From NCBI GenBank assembly GCA_937958185.1, contig CALFFN010000006.1, positions 62,001 to 126,000 on the forward strand: 64,000 nt of DNA, given 5' to 3'. Source of the DNA: an uncultured Neglectibacter sp. GTDB lineage: Bacteria > Bacillota > Clostridia > Oscillospirales > Acutalibacteraceae. Below, one piece after another: positions 1 through 9,407 of the stretch (positions are counted from its first letter, which is position 1; each line of letters begins with the position of its first letter). The position numbers and the translations under genes are program-made. The notes below the pieces were generated by a model, which searched no databases, was not told where the DNA came from, and saw only the letters and a list, made by a program, of their open reading frames with translations.

Positions 1-933
1 GAAACCATGCGCAGGCGCTTTGAAGAATCCGCCGTGCGGCTGCTGAAAAATTCCTTCCGCTGCGGGCTGTTTGAGAACCCCTACCTGGAAGCTGAGGACA
101 GCGCCGCCCTGGTGGGCTGTGAGGAATTTTGCAGAGAGGGCTATGAAGCCCAGCTGAAATCTGTGATTCTGCTGAAAAATAAGGAAAATATTTTACCTCT
201 CAAGCGTGGCGTCAGGGTTTACGTCCCCAGCCGCCACATCGACGCGACTCCCGCTTTCTTCCGCAATATTGATCCGGCGAAGGATTTTGACCCCGTGCCC
301 AGAACGCTGCTGGAAAAATATTTTACCGTGGTGGACAGCCCGGAAGAAGCCGACGTGGGGCTGGTGTTCATCGAAACGCCTATCACGAACCCCTATGAGG
401 TCAGCGACCGGGAGCAGGGCGGCAACGGCTATCTGCCTGTCAGCCTGCAGTTCCGCCCCTACACGGCAAAGCTTGCCCGGGAACACAGCATCGCCGGCGG
501 GGACCCCTACGAGGATTTCACCGACCGGGGATACAAAAACAAAACCGTCCGCGCCGCCAACGAAAGCGATCTGGACAATATTCTGGACACCAAGCGCCGC
601 ATGGGAAATAAGCCGGTGATCGTCATTGCGGAAATGAACAAGCCCATGGTCATGGCGGAGTTCGAGGGGGAAGCCGCCGGCATCGTGGCGCATTTCGGCG
701 TACAGGCGCAGGCGGTGCTGGACATTCTCACAGGCGGCGCCCAGCCCAGCGGTCTGCTGCCCGTGCAGATCCCCAAAGACATGGACACGGTGGAGACCCA
801 GCAGGAGGACGTTCCCTTCGACATGGCGCCCTACACCGACGAATGCGGCAACACCTACGATTTCGGTTTCGGCTTGAGCTTTTCCGGCGTCATTTCCGAC
901 AGCCGAACGGAAAAGTACAAGAAGACGAGGTAA
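1..933 (+). CDS. Glycoside hydrolase family 3 protein, C-terminal part (5' end outside window)
   Basis: The reading frame is open from base 1, so the ATG at 7 is probably internal and the catalytic TIM-barrel domain lies upstream of the window. About 310 residues are visible. The stretch SVILLKNKENILPL (about residues 54-67 of the visible part) is the hallmark of the GH3 alpha/beta sandwich domain. The PSGLLPVQIP region and the terminal YDFGFGLSF are also typical of GH3 beta-glucosidases, beta-xylosidases and N-acetylglucosaminidases. GH3 enzymes release terminal sugars from oligosaccharides or glycosides. The usual C-terminal Fn3-like domain is absent, because the protein stops shortly after GLSF. 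No signal peptide can be judged. The substrate cannot be inferred from this half. A strong hairpin follows the stop. Confidence 0.9.
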   Translation, partial: ETMRRRFEESAVRLLKNSFRCGLFENPYLEAEDSAALVGCEEFCREGYEAQLKSVILLKNKENILPLKRGVRVYVPSRHIDATPAFFRNIDPAKDFDPVPRTLLEKYFTVVDSPEEADVGLVFIETPITNPYEVSDREQGGNGYLPVSLQFRPYTAKLAREHSIAGGDPYEDFTDRGYKNKTVRAANESDLDNILDTKRRMGNKPVIVIAEMNKPMVMAEFEGEAAGIVAHFGVQAQAVLDILTGGAQPSGLLPVQIPKDMDTVETQQEDVPFDMAPYTDECGNTYDFGFGLSFSGVISDSRTEKYKKTR

Positions 934-980
934 TTTCCTTACCCATGGGAAAACCTTTTCCCGGTATCGGCATGGTATCA

Positions 981-1014
981 AGAAAGCCAGGCGATTAAAA
1001 TCGCCTGGCTTTCT
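981..1014 (+). terminator. Rho-independent terminator after the GH3 gene
   Basis: A perfect 14-bp stem (981-994 with 1001-1014) closes a TTAAAA loop, 48 bases after the GH3 stop codon. The 3' arm ends in TTTCT, so the U-tract is short. The hairpin could also work from the opposite strand. Confidence 0.75.
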
Positions 1015-1110
1015 GCAAACATGTAGGCAAACGGACTGCCGAGAAAGCGATAAGTGGCGGGAAACACCTCTCTTGCGACTCCCTGCCTGAGGGTCAGAGA
1101 GGCAAAAGAA

Positions 1111-1131
1111 AAGCACCCGGACAGGGTGCTT
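1111..1131 (-). terminator. Terminator of the zinc-ribbon gene
   Basis: AAGCACCC (1111-1118) pairs with GGGTGCTT (1124-1131). On the minus strand the stem is followed by TTTTCTTTTG. It lies 12 bases past the stop codon of the zinc-ribbon gene. Confidence 0.8.
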
Positions 1132-1142
1132 CAGTAATCGAA

Positions 1143-1697
1143 TTATTTCCTTCTTCCGGCTCCGCCGCCGCGCGAACCACCGCCAGAAGAAAAGTTGCCC
1201 GAACTGCTGCCATTATGTTTATGCACACTTCCTCCATGTGAAAATCTGATAGAGCTACTATTACCTGCCCTGTTCCTATGTGAATGACCGCAATAATTAG
1301 AGCTATCAAGAGTCACAAAATGCTCTTCATCATCCTCGTTATCTGAACTGGCGAGCCCATGGAAAAAGAAATAGAGAAAAAGTAACAAAATCTTTTTCAA
1401 AGCATTTTTGAAAGGGTGTTCTTGTACAGAAGGTTCTTCAAGAGCAGTTGTTTGTTCCTGCTCTAATCTTTGTTTGTAACTAGGTGCATATTTTTCACGA
1501 ATTTCCGCTTCCCAAATATTGCGTTTATCGTTCTCCATTCGCGCATACTCAAGAACGGGTACTTTCGTGTTAATAAACCGAACACCGCATTTAGAGCAAA
1601 AAGGGTTATTACTGGTGAGATTTCCATTTTCATCACCCATAACTCCCTTAATGGCAGCACAGGAAGGGCACACACATGCATAAATGATATTTGCCAT
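1143..1697 (-). CDS. Small zinc-ribbon protein with one hydrophobic segment and a Gly/Ser/His-rich tail
   Basis: I do not recognise a named family. This 184-residue protein has two CxxC pairs in its first 40 residues (CPSC near residue 10, CSKC near 35), which should form one zinc ribbon. A charged middle follows, then a short hydrophobic stretch (KKILLLFLYFFFHGL, near residue 103) that may be a membrane segment. The tail is rich in Gly, Ser, His and Arg and ends GGGSRGGGAGRRK. The start at 1697 is supported by AAAAGGAG about ten bases upstream and by a consensus promoter just before it. It is a single-gene unit bounded by its own promoter and terminator. Function is unknown. Confidence 0.8.
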   Translation of the reverse strand: MANIIYACVCPSCAAIKGVMGDENGNLTSNNPFCSKCGVRFINTKVPVLEYARMENDKRNIWEAEIREKYAPSYKQRLEQEQTTALEEPSVQEHPFKNALKKILLLFLYFFFHGLASSDNEDDEEHFVTLDSSNYCGHSHRNRAGNSSSIRFSHGGSVHKHNGSSSGNFSSGGGSRGGGAGRRK

Positions 1698-1720
1698 ATT
1701 CCATACACTCCTTTTCTAAA

Positions 1721-1748
1721 ATTATAATATGCGATTCCCAAATGTCAA
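1721..1748 (-). promoter_or_regulatory. Consensus sigma-A promoter of the zinc-ribbon gene
   Basis: On the minus strand, TTGACA (1743-1748) and TATAAT (1721-1726) are separated by 16 bp. Both hexamers match consensus exactly. The -10 box is about 24 bases upstream of the chosen start codon. Confidence 0.85.
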
Positions 1749-1870
1749 GGTTTAGTCAGCCTTTTCTTACAGTTTGATATTTAGTCAAGAAGGAACTCAA
1801 AAATCAAAGATTTTCGGCAGGAACATTTCCCTTTCTCCGGACGAACCTGCTCAAAACAGACCAAACACAA

Positions 1871-1899
1871 AACCCCCGAAGCGGGAAGCCTCGGGGGTT
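1871..1899 (-). terminator. Terminator of the isomerase gene
   Basis: AACCCCCGA (1871-1879) pairs with TCGGGGGTT (1891-1899). On the minus strand the stem runs into TTTTGTGTTT. It sits about 20 bases past the isomerase stop codon. Confidence 0.85.
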
Positions 1900-1919
1900 C
1901 GGTTTTACTGTTATTTTTC

Positions 1920-3398
<1,479 letters not shown>

Positions 3399-3462
3399 AG
3401 CGATTCCTCCCGATTCTTGTAATAGATTTTCCGAACAGCTGCGCCGGGCACAGCTTTTCTTT

Positions 3463-3491
3463 ATCATACTGGATATTTGGAAAAAAATCAA
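3463..3491 (-). promoter_or_regulatory. Probable promoter of the isomerase gene, abutting the upstream terminator
   Basis: On the minus strand, TTGATT (3486-3491) and TATGAT (3463-3468) are separated by 17 bp. The -35 box shares bases with the foot and U-tract of the MATE-gene terminator just upstream. Confidence 0.6.
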
Positions 3492-3518
3492 CCGGGAACC
3501 ACAAAGCGGTTCCCGGTT
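3490..3518 (-). terminator. Terminator of the MATE transporter pair
   Basis: AACCGGGAACC (3490-3500) pairs perfectly with GGTTCCCGGTT (3508-3518) over a 7-base loop. On the minus strand it is followed by GATTTTTTT. It lies 35 bases past the stop of the downstream MATE gene. Confidence 0.9.
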
Positions 3519-3552
3519 TCTCATGCTTTTTGTAAGTTTTTTCAGAAAGCCC

Positions 3553-4932
3553 TTACCCCGCCGCCGCTTCCGCCGGGTTTTTCCGCGCGATACAGCGCCT
3601 GAGCCAGTTCATGCGCAGATAGTAAACGAGGAACACCAGGGAGGTCACCACCCACGTGACCGGGTAATTCAAGGCGACCATCTGCATGGTGTGATTTAGC
3701 GGCACGGCGAGGAAAATCCAGAGAATGCGCAGCCCACACACGCCGAAGCAGGTGATGAGCATGGGCTGCAGCGCTTCCCCCGCGCCCCGGATCGTGCCGG
3801 ATAAAATTTCGATAAACACATAGGTAAAGTACGAGGGGGCAAGCACATAGAAAAAGTCCTGCCCGATGGAAACCACCGTTTTGTCCGTTGTAAAGAAATT
3901 CAGCAGCGAGCCGCCGAAGAAAAAGACCACGGCGGAAAGGGCAATGGTAGAGCCCAGCGCCATACCAAGGCATACCCTGGTGCCCCGGCGCACCCGGTCA
4001 TACTTTCCCGCGCCGAAATTCTGCCCCGCGAAGGTGGTGATGGAAATGCCGAACGCGCCCATAACCATCCAGATAAAGCCGTCGATTTTCCCGATAGCCG
4101 CCCACGCGGCAATGGCGTCTGTGCCAAAGGAGTTGATGGACGCCTGGATCAGCAGATTGGAAATGGAATACAGCACCGACTGCGCCCCGGAGGGCAAGCC
4201 GATGCGCAGCACGCTTTTGAAAATGTCCCGGTGGAAGCGGATCCGCTTAATTTCCACCCGGTAGGAATCCCTCGTCAGCAGCAGCCGCAGCATGACCAGC
4301 ACGGCGCTGACCACCTGGGACAGCACCGTGGCAAGCGCTACGCCGAATACATCCCAGTGGAACGCCACCACGAACAGCAGGTCCAGCACGATGTTCACAA
4401 GACAGCATGCCATCAGCACGTAAAGGGGCATTTTAGAGTCGCCTATTGCCCGGAGAATGCCGGTGCCCACATTGTAGATCAGGCAGGCAATAATGCCGGC
4501 ATAGTAGACGTTGATATAGGTGGTCGCCCCGTCCATGATGTCCGCAGGAACGCCTAAAAGCCGCAGCGCCGGCTGAGAGGTGAGCAAGCCCGCCACCGTG
4601 AGGACCACCCCGCCGGACAGCGCCAGCGCCATGGAGGTGTGCACAGCTTTGGATACGTTTTTCGCGTCCCCGCCGCCGTAAAACTGGGAGATGATGACCG
4701 TGGCGCCGGAGGCAAGCCCCACGAAAAAACCGACAAGGAGGTTTATCAGCGTGCCGGTGGTGCCCACGGCGGCCAGCGCTTCCTTGCCCACATACTGCCC
4801 CACAATGACGGTATCCACCGTATTGTAAAGCTGCTGGAAAAACGTGCCGATCAAAATGGGGAAAAAGAAGCCCAGCAGCTGCCGCCAGATAACGCCCTCG
4901 ATGATCCCGTTTTCCTTTGTTTTCACTGCCAT
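3553..4932 (-). CDS. MATE family efflux transporter (second gene of pair)
   Basis: This 459-residue polytopic membrane protein belongs to the multidrug and toxic compound extrusion family. MATE proteins export cationic drugs or metabolites by exchange with Na+ or H+. The N-terminal segment FFFPILIGTFFQQLYNTVDTV and the following VIVGQYVGKEALAAVG are diagnostic. The two halves are pseudo-symmetric, with about twelve hydrophobic segments and a family-typical length. The start at 4932 is preceded by GAGGAAAGGGGAAG. It begins 19 bases after the stop of a second MATE gene, so the two are co-transcribed. They clearly derive from one family but are well diverged, which argues against a very recent duplication. 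The substrate is unknown. Confidence 0.92.
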   Translation of the reverse strand: MAVKTKENGIIEGVIWRQLLGFFFPILIGTFFQQLYNTVDTVIVGQYVGKEALAAVGTTGTLINLLVGFFVGLASGATVIISQFYGGGDAKNVSKAVHTSMALALSGGVVLTVAGLLTSQPALRLLGVPADIMDGATTYINVYYAGIIACLIYNVGTGILRAIGDSKMPLYVLMACCLVNIVLDLLFVVAFHWDVFGVALATVLSQVVSAVLVMLRLLLTRDSYRVEIKRIRFHRDIFKSVLRIGLPSGAQSVLYSISNLLIQASINSFGTDAIAAWAAIGKIDGFIWMVMGAFGISITTFAGQNFGAGKYDRVRRGTRVCLGMALGSTIALSAVVFFFGGSLLNFFTTDKTVVSIGQDFFYVLAPSYFTYVFIEILSGTIRGAGEALQPMLITCFGVCGLRILWIFLAVPLNHTMQMVALNYPVTWVVTSLVFLVYYLRMNWLRRCIARKNPAEAAAG

Positions 4933-4951
4933 TGTCTTTCTTCCCCTTTCC

Positions 4952-6328
4952 TCAGTTTTTTGACTCGCTTCCCACCCAGTCCTTCCGGGCGGAAAGCCGA
5001 TGAATGCGAATATAGTAAGAGATCACCAGCAGCACCGCCGCCCCCAGCCATGCGCCGACCTCCGCGTAGAAAATACCCTCCTGCCCCAGGACCAGCGGCA
5101 GCAGCAGCGCCACGCCGATACGCATTGCCATTTCCATAAAGCCCGAAGCCATGGGGATCACCGTGTCCCCCAGCCCCATCAGGGCGGAGCGGTAAATGTG
5201 CAGCAGATAGAGAATGGGCAGGCAGACGCTCATGATTGCCAGATAGTGGTAGCCGATCTGCATGGAGACTTCCACCTCCTCCGGCGAGCCGGAGATAAAC
5301 ATTCCCAGGAAAAACCTGCCGAACAGCAGCATACAGGCGGCGATCACCGCGGAGGTGACCAGCGCGATCACCACGGCGGAGCGCATTCCCTGCTTAATCC
5401 GCTTTAACAGCTTTCCCCCCAAATTCTGCCCCACGTAGGACGTGACCGCGTACCCGTAAGAGGTGGCGGCAATTTCCAAGATGCCATAGAGCTTGTTGGT
5501 GGCGGTAAAACCTGCGATGAACAGCATTCCGTACCGATTGATGACGGACTGCACCACCATGCCGCCCACGGAAATAATGGCGTTTTGCGTGGCGACGGGC
5601 GTGCCCAGCTTCAAAAGGGACGCGGTCATTTTCCGGGTGGGAAGGAGGTCCTTCCTTTCCAGCCTGATGACCGTGACCTTCCGCACGTTCAGGAAACAGT
5701 ATATGCCGGAGAACACCTGCGCGATCACGGTGGCGGCTGCCGCGCCGCCCACGCCCCAATGGAAGCCCATGACGAACAGCAGATCCAGCCCCACATTGAT
5801 AAGCGCCGCCACGATCATGGCATACAGCGGCGTTTTGCTGTCGCCCAGCGCCCGCAGAATGGCGGCGAGGAAATTATAGGCTGTAATGATGGGTATTCCG
5901 GCAAAGATAATGCGCAGATAAAGCAAAGCGTCCGGCATGATGTCGTCCGGGGTGTTCAGCAGCCGCAGCACCGGCGCGGACAAAAGCTGGCTCACAAGCA
6001 AAATCAGCGCCGCGGAAACCGCGCACAGCGTCAGGGACGCGCCTACCGACCGGGACAACTCCCGGTGGTCCCCCGCCCCAAAATACTGCGCCATCAGAAT
6101 GGAAAAGCCCTGGGTGATCCCCTGGACGATGCCCAGCACCATCCAGTTCAGCCAGTCCGCCGCGCCGACGGCGGCAAGCGCCTGCACGCCTACCACCTGC
6201 CCTACCACCGCCGTGTCCACCACAGTATACAGCTGCTGGAACACATTGCCTGCCATCAGGGGCAGGGCAAAGGAGAGCAGCAGGCGGACAGGCGAGCCCT
6301 CCGTCATATTACGAATCCGCTGTGCCAT
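4952..6328 (-). CDS. MATE family efflux transporter (first gene of pair)
   Basis: This is a 458-residue MATE transporter. It opens with MAQRIRNMTEGSPVRLLLSF, then the diagnostic LPLMAGNVFQQLYTVVDTAV and VVGQVVGVQALAAVGA. The ALGDSKTPLYAMI segment is also conserved in the family. About twelve hydrophobic segments are visible. The frame stays open upstream to 6493, but that extension is very basic with no start signal. The start at 6328 has AGAAAGGAAG before it and gives the normal family length. It is the first gene of the MATE pair, and the downstream gene follows after 19 bases. No clear promoter was found between 6329 and 6432. The substrate is unknown. Confidence 0.92.
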   Translation of the reverse strand: MAQRIRNMTEGSPVRLLLSFALPLMAGNVFQQLYTVVDTAVVGQVVGVQALAAVGAADWLNWMVLGIVQGITQGFSILMAQYFGAGDHRELSRSVGASLTLCAVSAALILLVSQLLSAPVLRLLNTPDDIMPDALLYLRIIFAGIPIITAYNFLAAILRALGDSKTPLYAMIVAALINVGLDLLFVMGFHWGVGGAAAATVIAQVFSGIYCFLNVRKVTVIRLERKDLLPTRKMTASLLKLGTPVATQNAIISVGGMVVQSVINRYGMLFIAGFTATNKLYGILEIAATSYGYAVTSYVGQNLGGKLLKRIKQGMRSAVVIALVTSAVIAACMLLFGRFFLGMFISGSPEEVEVSMQIGYHYLAIMSVCLPILYLLHIYRSALMGLGDTVIPMASGFMEMAMRIGVALLLPLVLGQEGIFYAEVGAWLGAAVLLVISYYIRIHRLSARKDWVGSESKN

Positions 6329-6432
6329 GAAACGCTTCCTTTCTAAAACCGATTTTTTCGAAAAACTGCTTTCGCGTATGCCGTCTCTATCCCTTTCTTT
6401 TTTCCTGCAACGGGGAAAAAGAGTAAAAAGCA

Positions 6433-6461
6433 GCGGAAGCAAAACCCGGCTCCGCTTCCGC
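6433..6461 (-). terminator. Terminator after the alpha/beta hydrolase unit
   Basis: GCGGAAGC (6433-6440) pairs with GCTTCCGC (6454-6461). On the minus strand the stem is followed by TGCTTTTTACTCTTTTT. It lies about 90 bases past the hydrolase stop and before the MATE pair, so it separates the two units. Confidence 0.75.
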
Positions 6462-6553
6462 CGCTTACAGCCGAATACTGCCCATTTTATCACGGTTTTT
6501 CTCCGTTTGCAACAGGCTTTCCCGCTTTTTTGAAAAATTCACTTTGGGAAAAT

Positions 6554-7504
6554 TCACTTCATGCTGTGGCTCTCCAAAAATGCCTGTATCTTCTCCTCAC
6601 ACCCCGCCGTATCCACCGCAAAGCTCTGGGCATGGGCGGCGCCGGGCACAAGGTACTTTTCCTTTTCTCCCCTGCAGGCGGCGAAATTCTCCTCCGTCAT
6701 GGAAACGGGGACAAAGTCGTCCGCTTCCCCATGGAGGAACAGCACCGGCAGCTTTGTGTTCGCCAGCGCCTTTCGGGAATCCGCCCCATGCAGGCTGAAC
6801 CCTGCCCTGACGCGGGCGATCAAATCCACGGCGTTCAAAAGAGGGAACGCAGGAAACTTATAATCCTTCCGGGCAACGTGCGCCATGATCGCCGCCGGGG
6901 AGGTAAAGCCGCAGTCCGCTACGATACCGCGGACACAGCCGGGCAGCTTCAGCTCCGACGCCATCATCACTGTTGCCGACCCCATGGAAATGCCCATGAG
7001 GAAAATGTCCTCTCCGGGAAAGCGCTTGGCAAGGTAATCCGCCCAGTCCCGGCAGTCGAACCGCTCCTTTACGCCGTAGGTGATATATTTCCCCTGGCTG
7101 AGCCCGTGGGAACGCTGATAGGGCAGCACCACCCGGTAGCCCAGAGTGTGGAAAAATTCCGCTTCCAGCGCGAAATCCACCGTGGCAAGGGAGCGGTAGC
7201 CGTGAAACGCCAGCACGACGCCCCTGGGCTTTTCCACTTCCGCCGGAAGGTACAGGGCGGCAAGGCGCAGACCGTCATGAGAGGTGATGGTCATGGTCTC
7301 CGCCGTATGGTCCCGGATCCACTGCTGCGCCGCTTTCATGCGCTGGGCAAAGGGGTTCCAGATAGAATTGCTGTCGTTTTCGTATTCCTCTCCCGTGCCC
7401 TCCTTTTCCGCCCGCGCCACGGAGACTTGGAACAGATACCGCGCCGCGCCGAACAGGGCGGCAACCAGCACCAGAAGCACTGCCGCCAGAATCCAAAGCC
7501 ACAT
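6554..7504 (-). CDS. Membrane-anchored alpha/beta hydrolase
   Basis: This 316-residue protein has an N-terminal hydrophobic segment (residues 2-20) that probably anchors it in the membrane, followed by an alpha/beta hydrolase fold. The nucleophile elbow GISMG puts the catalytic Ser at 173. Asp262 or Asp263 (in HGEADDFVP) and His291 (in GAAHAQ) complete the likely triad. LAFHGYRS near residue 100 gives the oxyanion region. Related proteins are serine hydrolases or peptidases of the BAAT/YqkD kind; the substrate is not known. The start at 7504 is chosen because AAAGGAGAG precedes it and the hydrophobic N-terminus begins there. The frame is open further upstream but overlaps the preceding gene. 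It is the last gene of a three-gene unit. Confidence 0.85.
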   Translation of the reverse strand: MWLWILAAVLLVLVAALFGAARYLFQVSVARAEKEGTGEEYENDSNSIWNPFAQRMKAAQQWIRDHTAETMTITSHDGLRLAALYLPAEVEKPRGVVLAFHGYRSLATVDFALEAEFFHTLGYRVVLPYQRSHGLSQGKYITYGVKERFDCRDWADYLAKRFPGEDIFLMGISMGSATVMMASELKLPGCVRGIVADCGFTSPAAIMAHVARKDYKFPAFPLLNAVDLIARVRAGFSLHGADSRKALANTKLPVLFLHGEADDFVPVSMTEENFAACRGEKEKYLVPGAAHAQSFAVDTAGCEEKIQAFLESHSMK

Positions 7505-7548
7505 AACAGTCTCTCCTTTATAAAAATTCTCCTGATTTTTCAGGGAAA

Positions 7549-8478
7549 TTACTCCCACAGCTCTATGCCGAATTCCCCTGCCGCCCTGCGCCAGTATTTC
7601 TCCGGCACCTGCGCCCAGCCGGCCTGCTTCCCCGCTTCCTCCCGGTACAGCTCCGCCGCCCGTTCGGGAACCGCCCCAAAGGGGTCCTCCCCGGTCAGCA
7701 CCGCATGGCGCAGCATCGCCGCCCACACCGGCGCCCTTCGGGTCAGCCCGGAGGTTTCCAGATTGTCGATTGCCCCCTGCCAGTCGTAGGGAATGCACAG
7801 AAGCTCCGCCCTCCATGTCCCCTGCACGGGGCGCAGGAGCACCATTTGGGCGATTTTAGCAGATTCCCCCGCTTTCGGTCCGCTTCTCCTGCTGCGGTTC
7901 GCGGTGGGTATCCCCACAGAGCCCGCGCAGACGATCTGCTTTCCCTGAACCCAGAACCGCCGGAACCGATGGGTGTGCCCGGCAATGAGAAATCCCTCTG
8001 ACAGGGACGCCATCTGCTCCAGCTCCGCAGGGTCGTTGGCGATTCTGGCTTTTGTCCGGGCAGGCGAGCCGTGGCAGTAGGTAAGGGGCGGCGCGCCCTC
8101 TATCTGCCAGCGCCCGGAAACCGGCAGGTTTTCAAACCAGTCGATATCCTGCGGCTTCAAATTTTCATAGCAGGAAAGCAGCGCGCCCTGCGCGGAGCAG
8201 TCCGTCCAGGGCATGCCGTCCCCCTGCTTTTCACCGTTTGCCCGGTAGCCGATCATGTATTCCTCCCGGTTGCCCCGGATAAACCGGCAGTCATAGCGGC
8301 TTTTTATCTCATAAAGCTGCTCCAGCACCCTCTGGGGGTAGGCGTGGTCGGTGATGTAATCCCCTAAAAACAGGAAATGCCGGATCCCCCGGCGGCGGGC
8401 ACAGTCCAGACAGGCTTTCAGCGCCAAATAGTTGCCGTGAACGTCTGCCAGCACGGCAATTTCCAGCTTCCCGCTCAT
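7549..8478 (-). CDS. Metallophosphoesterase family protein
   Basis: This 309-residue protein has the calcineurin-like phosphoesterase motif set: D12-x-H14 (LADVHGN), G39-D40, G69-N70-R71-E72, H136 (YCHGSP) and G167-H168-T-H170. These residues bind a two-metal centre that hydrolyses phosphoesters. It resembles the YfcE/ApaH-like group, but the substrate cannot be told. A C-terminal extension of about 100 residues goes beyond the core. The start at 8478 overlaps the stop of the upstream methyltransferase gene in an ATGA arrangement, which implies translational coupling, and a G-rich RBS (GGGGGGA) sits within that gene. The alpha/beta hydrolase follows after 44 bases. Confidence 0.9.
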   Translation of the reverse strand: MSGKLEIAVLADVHGNYLALKACLDCARRRGIRHFLFLGDYITDHAYPQRVLEQLYEIKSRYDCRFIRGNREEYMIGYRANGEKQGDGMPWTDCSAQGALLSCYENLKPQDIDWFENLPVSGRWQIEGAPPLTYCHGSPARTKARIANDPAELEQMASLSEGFLIAGHTHRFRRFWVQGKQIVCAGSVGIPTANRSRRSGPKAGESAKIAQMVLLRPVQGTWRAELLCIPYDWQGAIDNLETSGLTRRAPVWAAMLRHAVLTGEDPFGAVPERAAELYREEAGKQAGWAQVPEKYWRRAAGEFGIELWE

Positions 8479-9221
8479 AAAATCCCCCCGTTCCTCTGGG
8501 TGAACAGGTATGCCCCCACCGCCACGGATACCGCCAGATTCAGGGAATCCACTGCGTCGGTCTGGGCGATGAACAGGCTCTGCCCGTAAGTCTGAAATTC
8601 CGGGGGAAGCCCGCTTGCCTCGTTGCCGAACACCAGGGTGTAACGCTCCGCTTTCGGGCAGCTTTCCGGGGTCAGCACAGTGCCGCCGTCCAGCATAAAG
8701 GGGAAAATGCTCCTGCCCTCCCCGAATTTTGCAAGATATGCCGGGAAATCCGGGAATGTCTCGATTTCCAGCTGGAACAGCGCCCCCATGGACGCCCGCA
8801 CCGCCTTTGGGTTCCACACATCTGCGGCGGACTGCCCGATGATCGCAAGGTCCCGAATGCCAAAGCCTAGCAGTGTTCTCTGGATCGTCCCCAGATTTCC
8901 CATGTCGGCAGGCTCTACCAGCGCCACGTGGGGCGCACCTGCCCGCAGAGCGCCCGGATATTTTTCAAACTCCCCGGCGGCATAGCAGATTTCCTTCTGT
9001 GAAATCCTGTCCAGCGCGCGCCTGCTACACAGGCAGGGCACGTTTGCGCTCCGGCACAGCGCCTGAAGCTTTTCCTTCTCCCGGAAGCTGTCGTCATAAT
9101 AGACCGCCTTTGCCCGCTCCGGGCGGTGCAGCAGCAGCTCAAAGGTGGGAAAAGGTCCCAGCGTGTAGGAATGGGAAAATTCTTTTTTATATTTTTTCGG
9201 CAGTTCTTTGTTCTGCTCCAC
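8475..9221 (-). CDS. SpoU/TrmH-family RNA 2'-O-methyltransferase
   Basis: This 248-residue protein has all three SPOUT motifs. Motif 1 is NLGTIQRTLLGFG (N109, R115), motif 2 is LVFGNEASGLP (197-206), and motif 3 is DSLNLAVSVAVGAY (from 225). Family members methylate the 2'-OH of a tRNA or rRNA ribose using S-adenosylmethionine bound in a trefoil knot; the site modified here is unknown. The start codon is GTG at 9221, preceded by AAGGGGGCGG. It is the first gene of a unit with the metallophosphoesterase, with which it overlaps by four bases, and the membrane hydrolase. A second, diverged SpoU gene lies at 11977-12816. Confidence 0.9.
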   Translation of the reverse strand: MEQNKELPKKYKKEFSHSYTLGPFPTFELLLHRPERAKAVYYDDSFREKEKLQALCRSANVPCLCSRRALDRISQKEICYAAGEFEKYPGALRAGAPHVALVEPADMGNLGTIQRTLLGFGIRDLAIIGQSAADVWNPKAVRASMGALFQLEIETFPDFPAYLAKFGEGRSIFPFMLDGGTVLTPESCPKAERYTLVFGNEASGLPPEFQTYGQSLFIAQTDAVDSLNLAVSVAVGAYLFTQRNGGIL

Positions 9222-9253
9222 AGGCGCCGCCCCCTTACGCTCCGTTTTCCCTC

Positions 9254-9282
9254 ATTTTACTCTTTTCCGCGAAAAATTCCAA
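9254..9282 (-). promoter_or_regulatory. Possible promoter of the methyltransferase-phosphoesterase-hydrolase unit
   Basis: On the minus strand, TTGGAA (9277-9282) and TAAAAT (9254-9259) are 17 bp apart. They lie between the GH2 terminator and the GTG start at 9221. The -35 box is a weak match, so this is tentative. Confidence 0.45.
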
Positions 9283-9351
9283 CCCCCATTCCTGACTTTT
9301 CCTTTTCCCGCAGCATTTTCCGGAAATGCTGCCGAAAATCATTTTTTGCAC

Positions 9352-9387
9352 AAAAGCCGCCGCTGAATTTTTTCAGCGACGGCTTTT
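9352..9387 (-). terminator. Terminator of the dehydrogenase-to-GH2 operon
   Basis: A 16-bp stem (9352-9367 with 9372-9387) has one mismatch and a 4-base loop. It lies 20 bases past the GH2 stop codon. A second hairpin (9310-9318 with 9324-9332) follows just downstream on the minus strand. Confidence 0.85.
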
Positions 9388-9407
9388 TCTCTGCTTCCGA
9401 TACGGTC

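Noticed and set aside
193..1116. Minus-strand frame of 307 codons opposite the GH3 gene
   Set aside because: The plus-strand translation is clearly GH3. The minus-strand product has no recognisable domain.
3399..3524. N-terminal extension of the isomerase by 42 residues
   Set aside because: It crosses the promoter and terminator hairpin. The ATG at 3398 has a strong RBS.
6329..6493. N-terminal extension of the first MATE transporter by 55 residues
   Set aside because: It runs into the terminator of the upstream unit, and the family starts near MAQRI at 6328.
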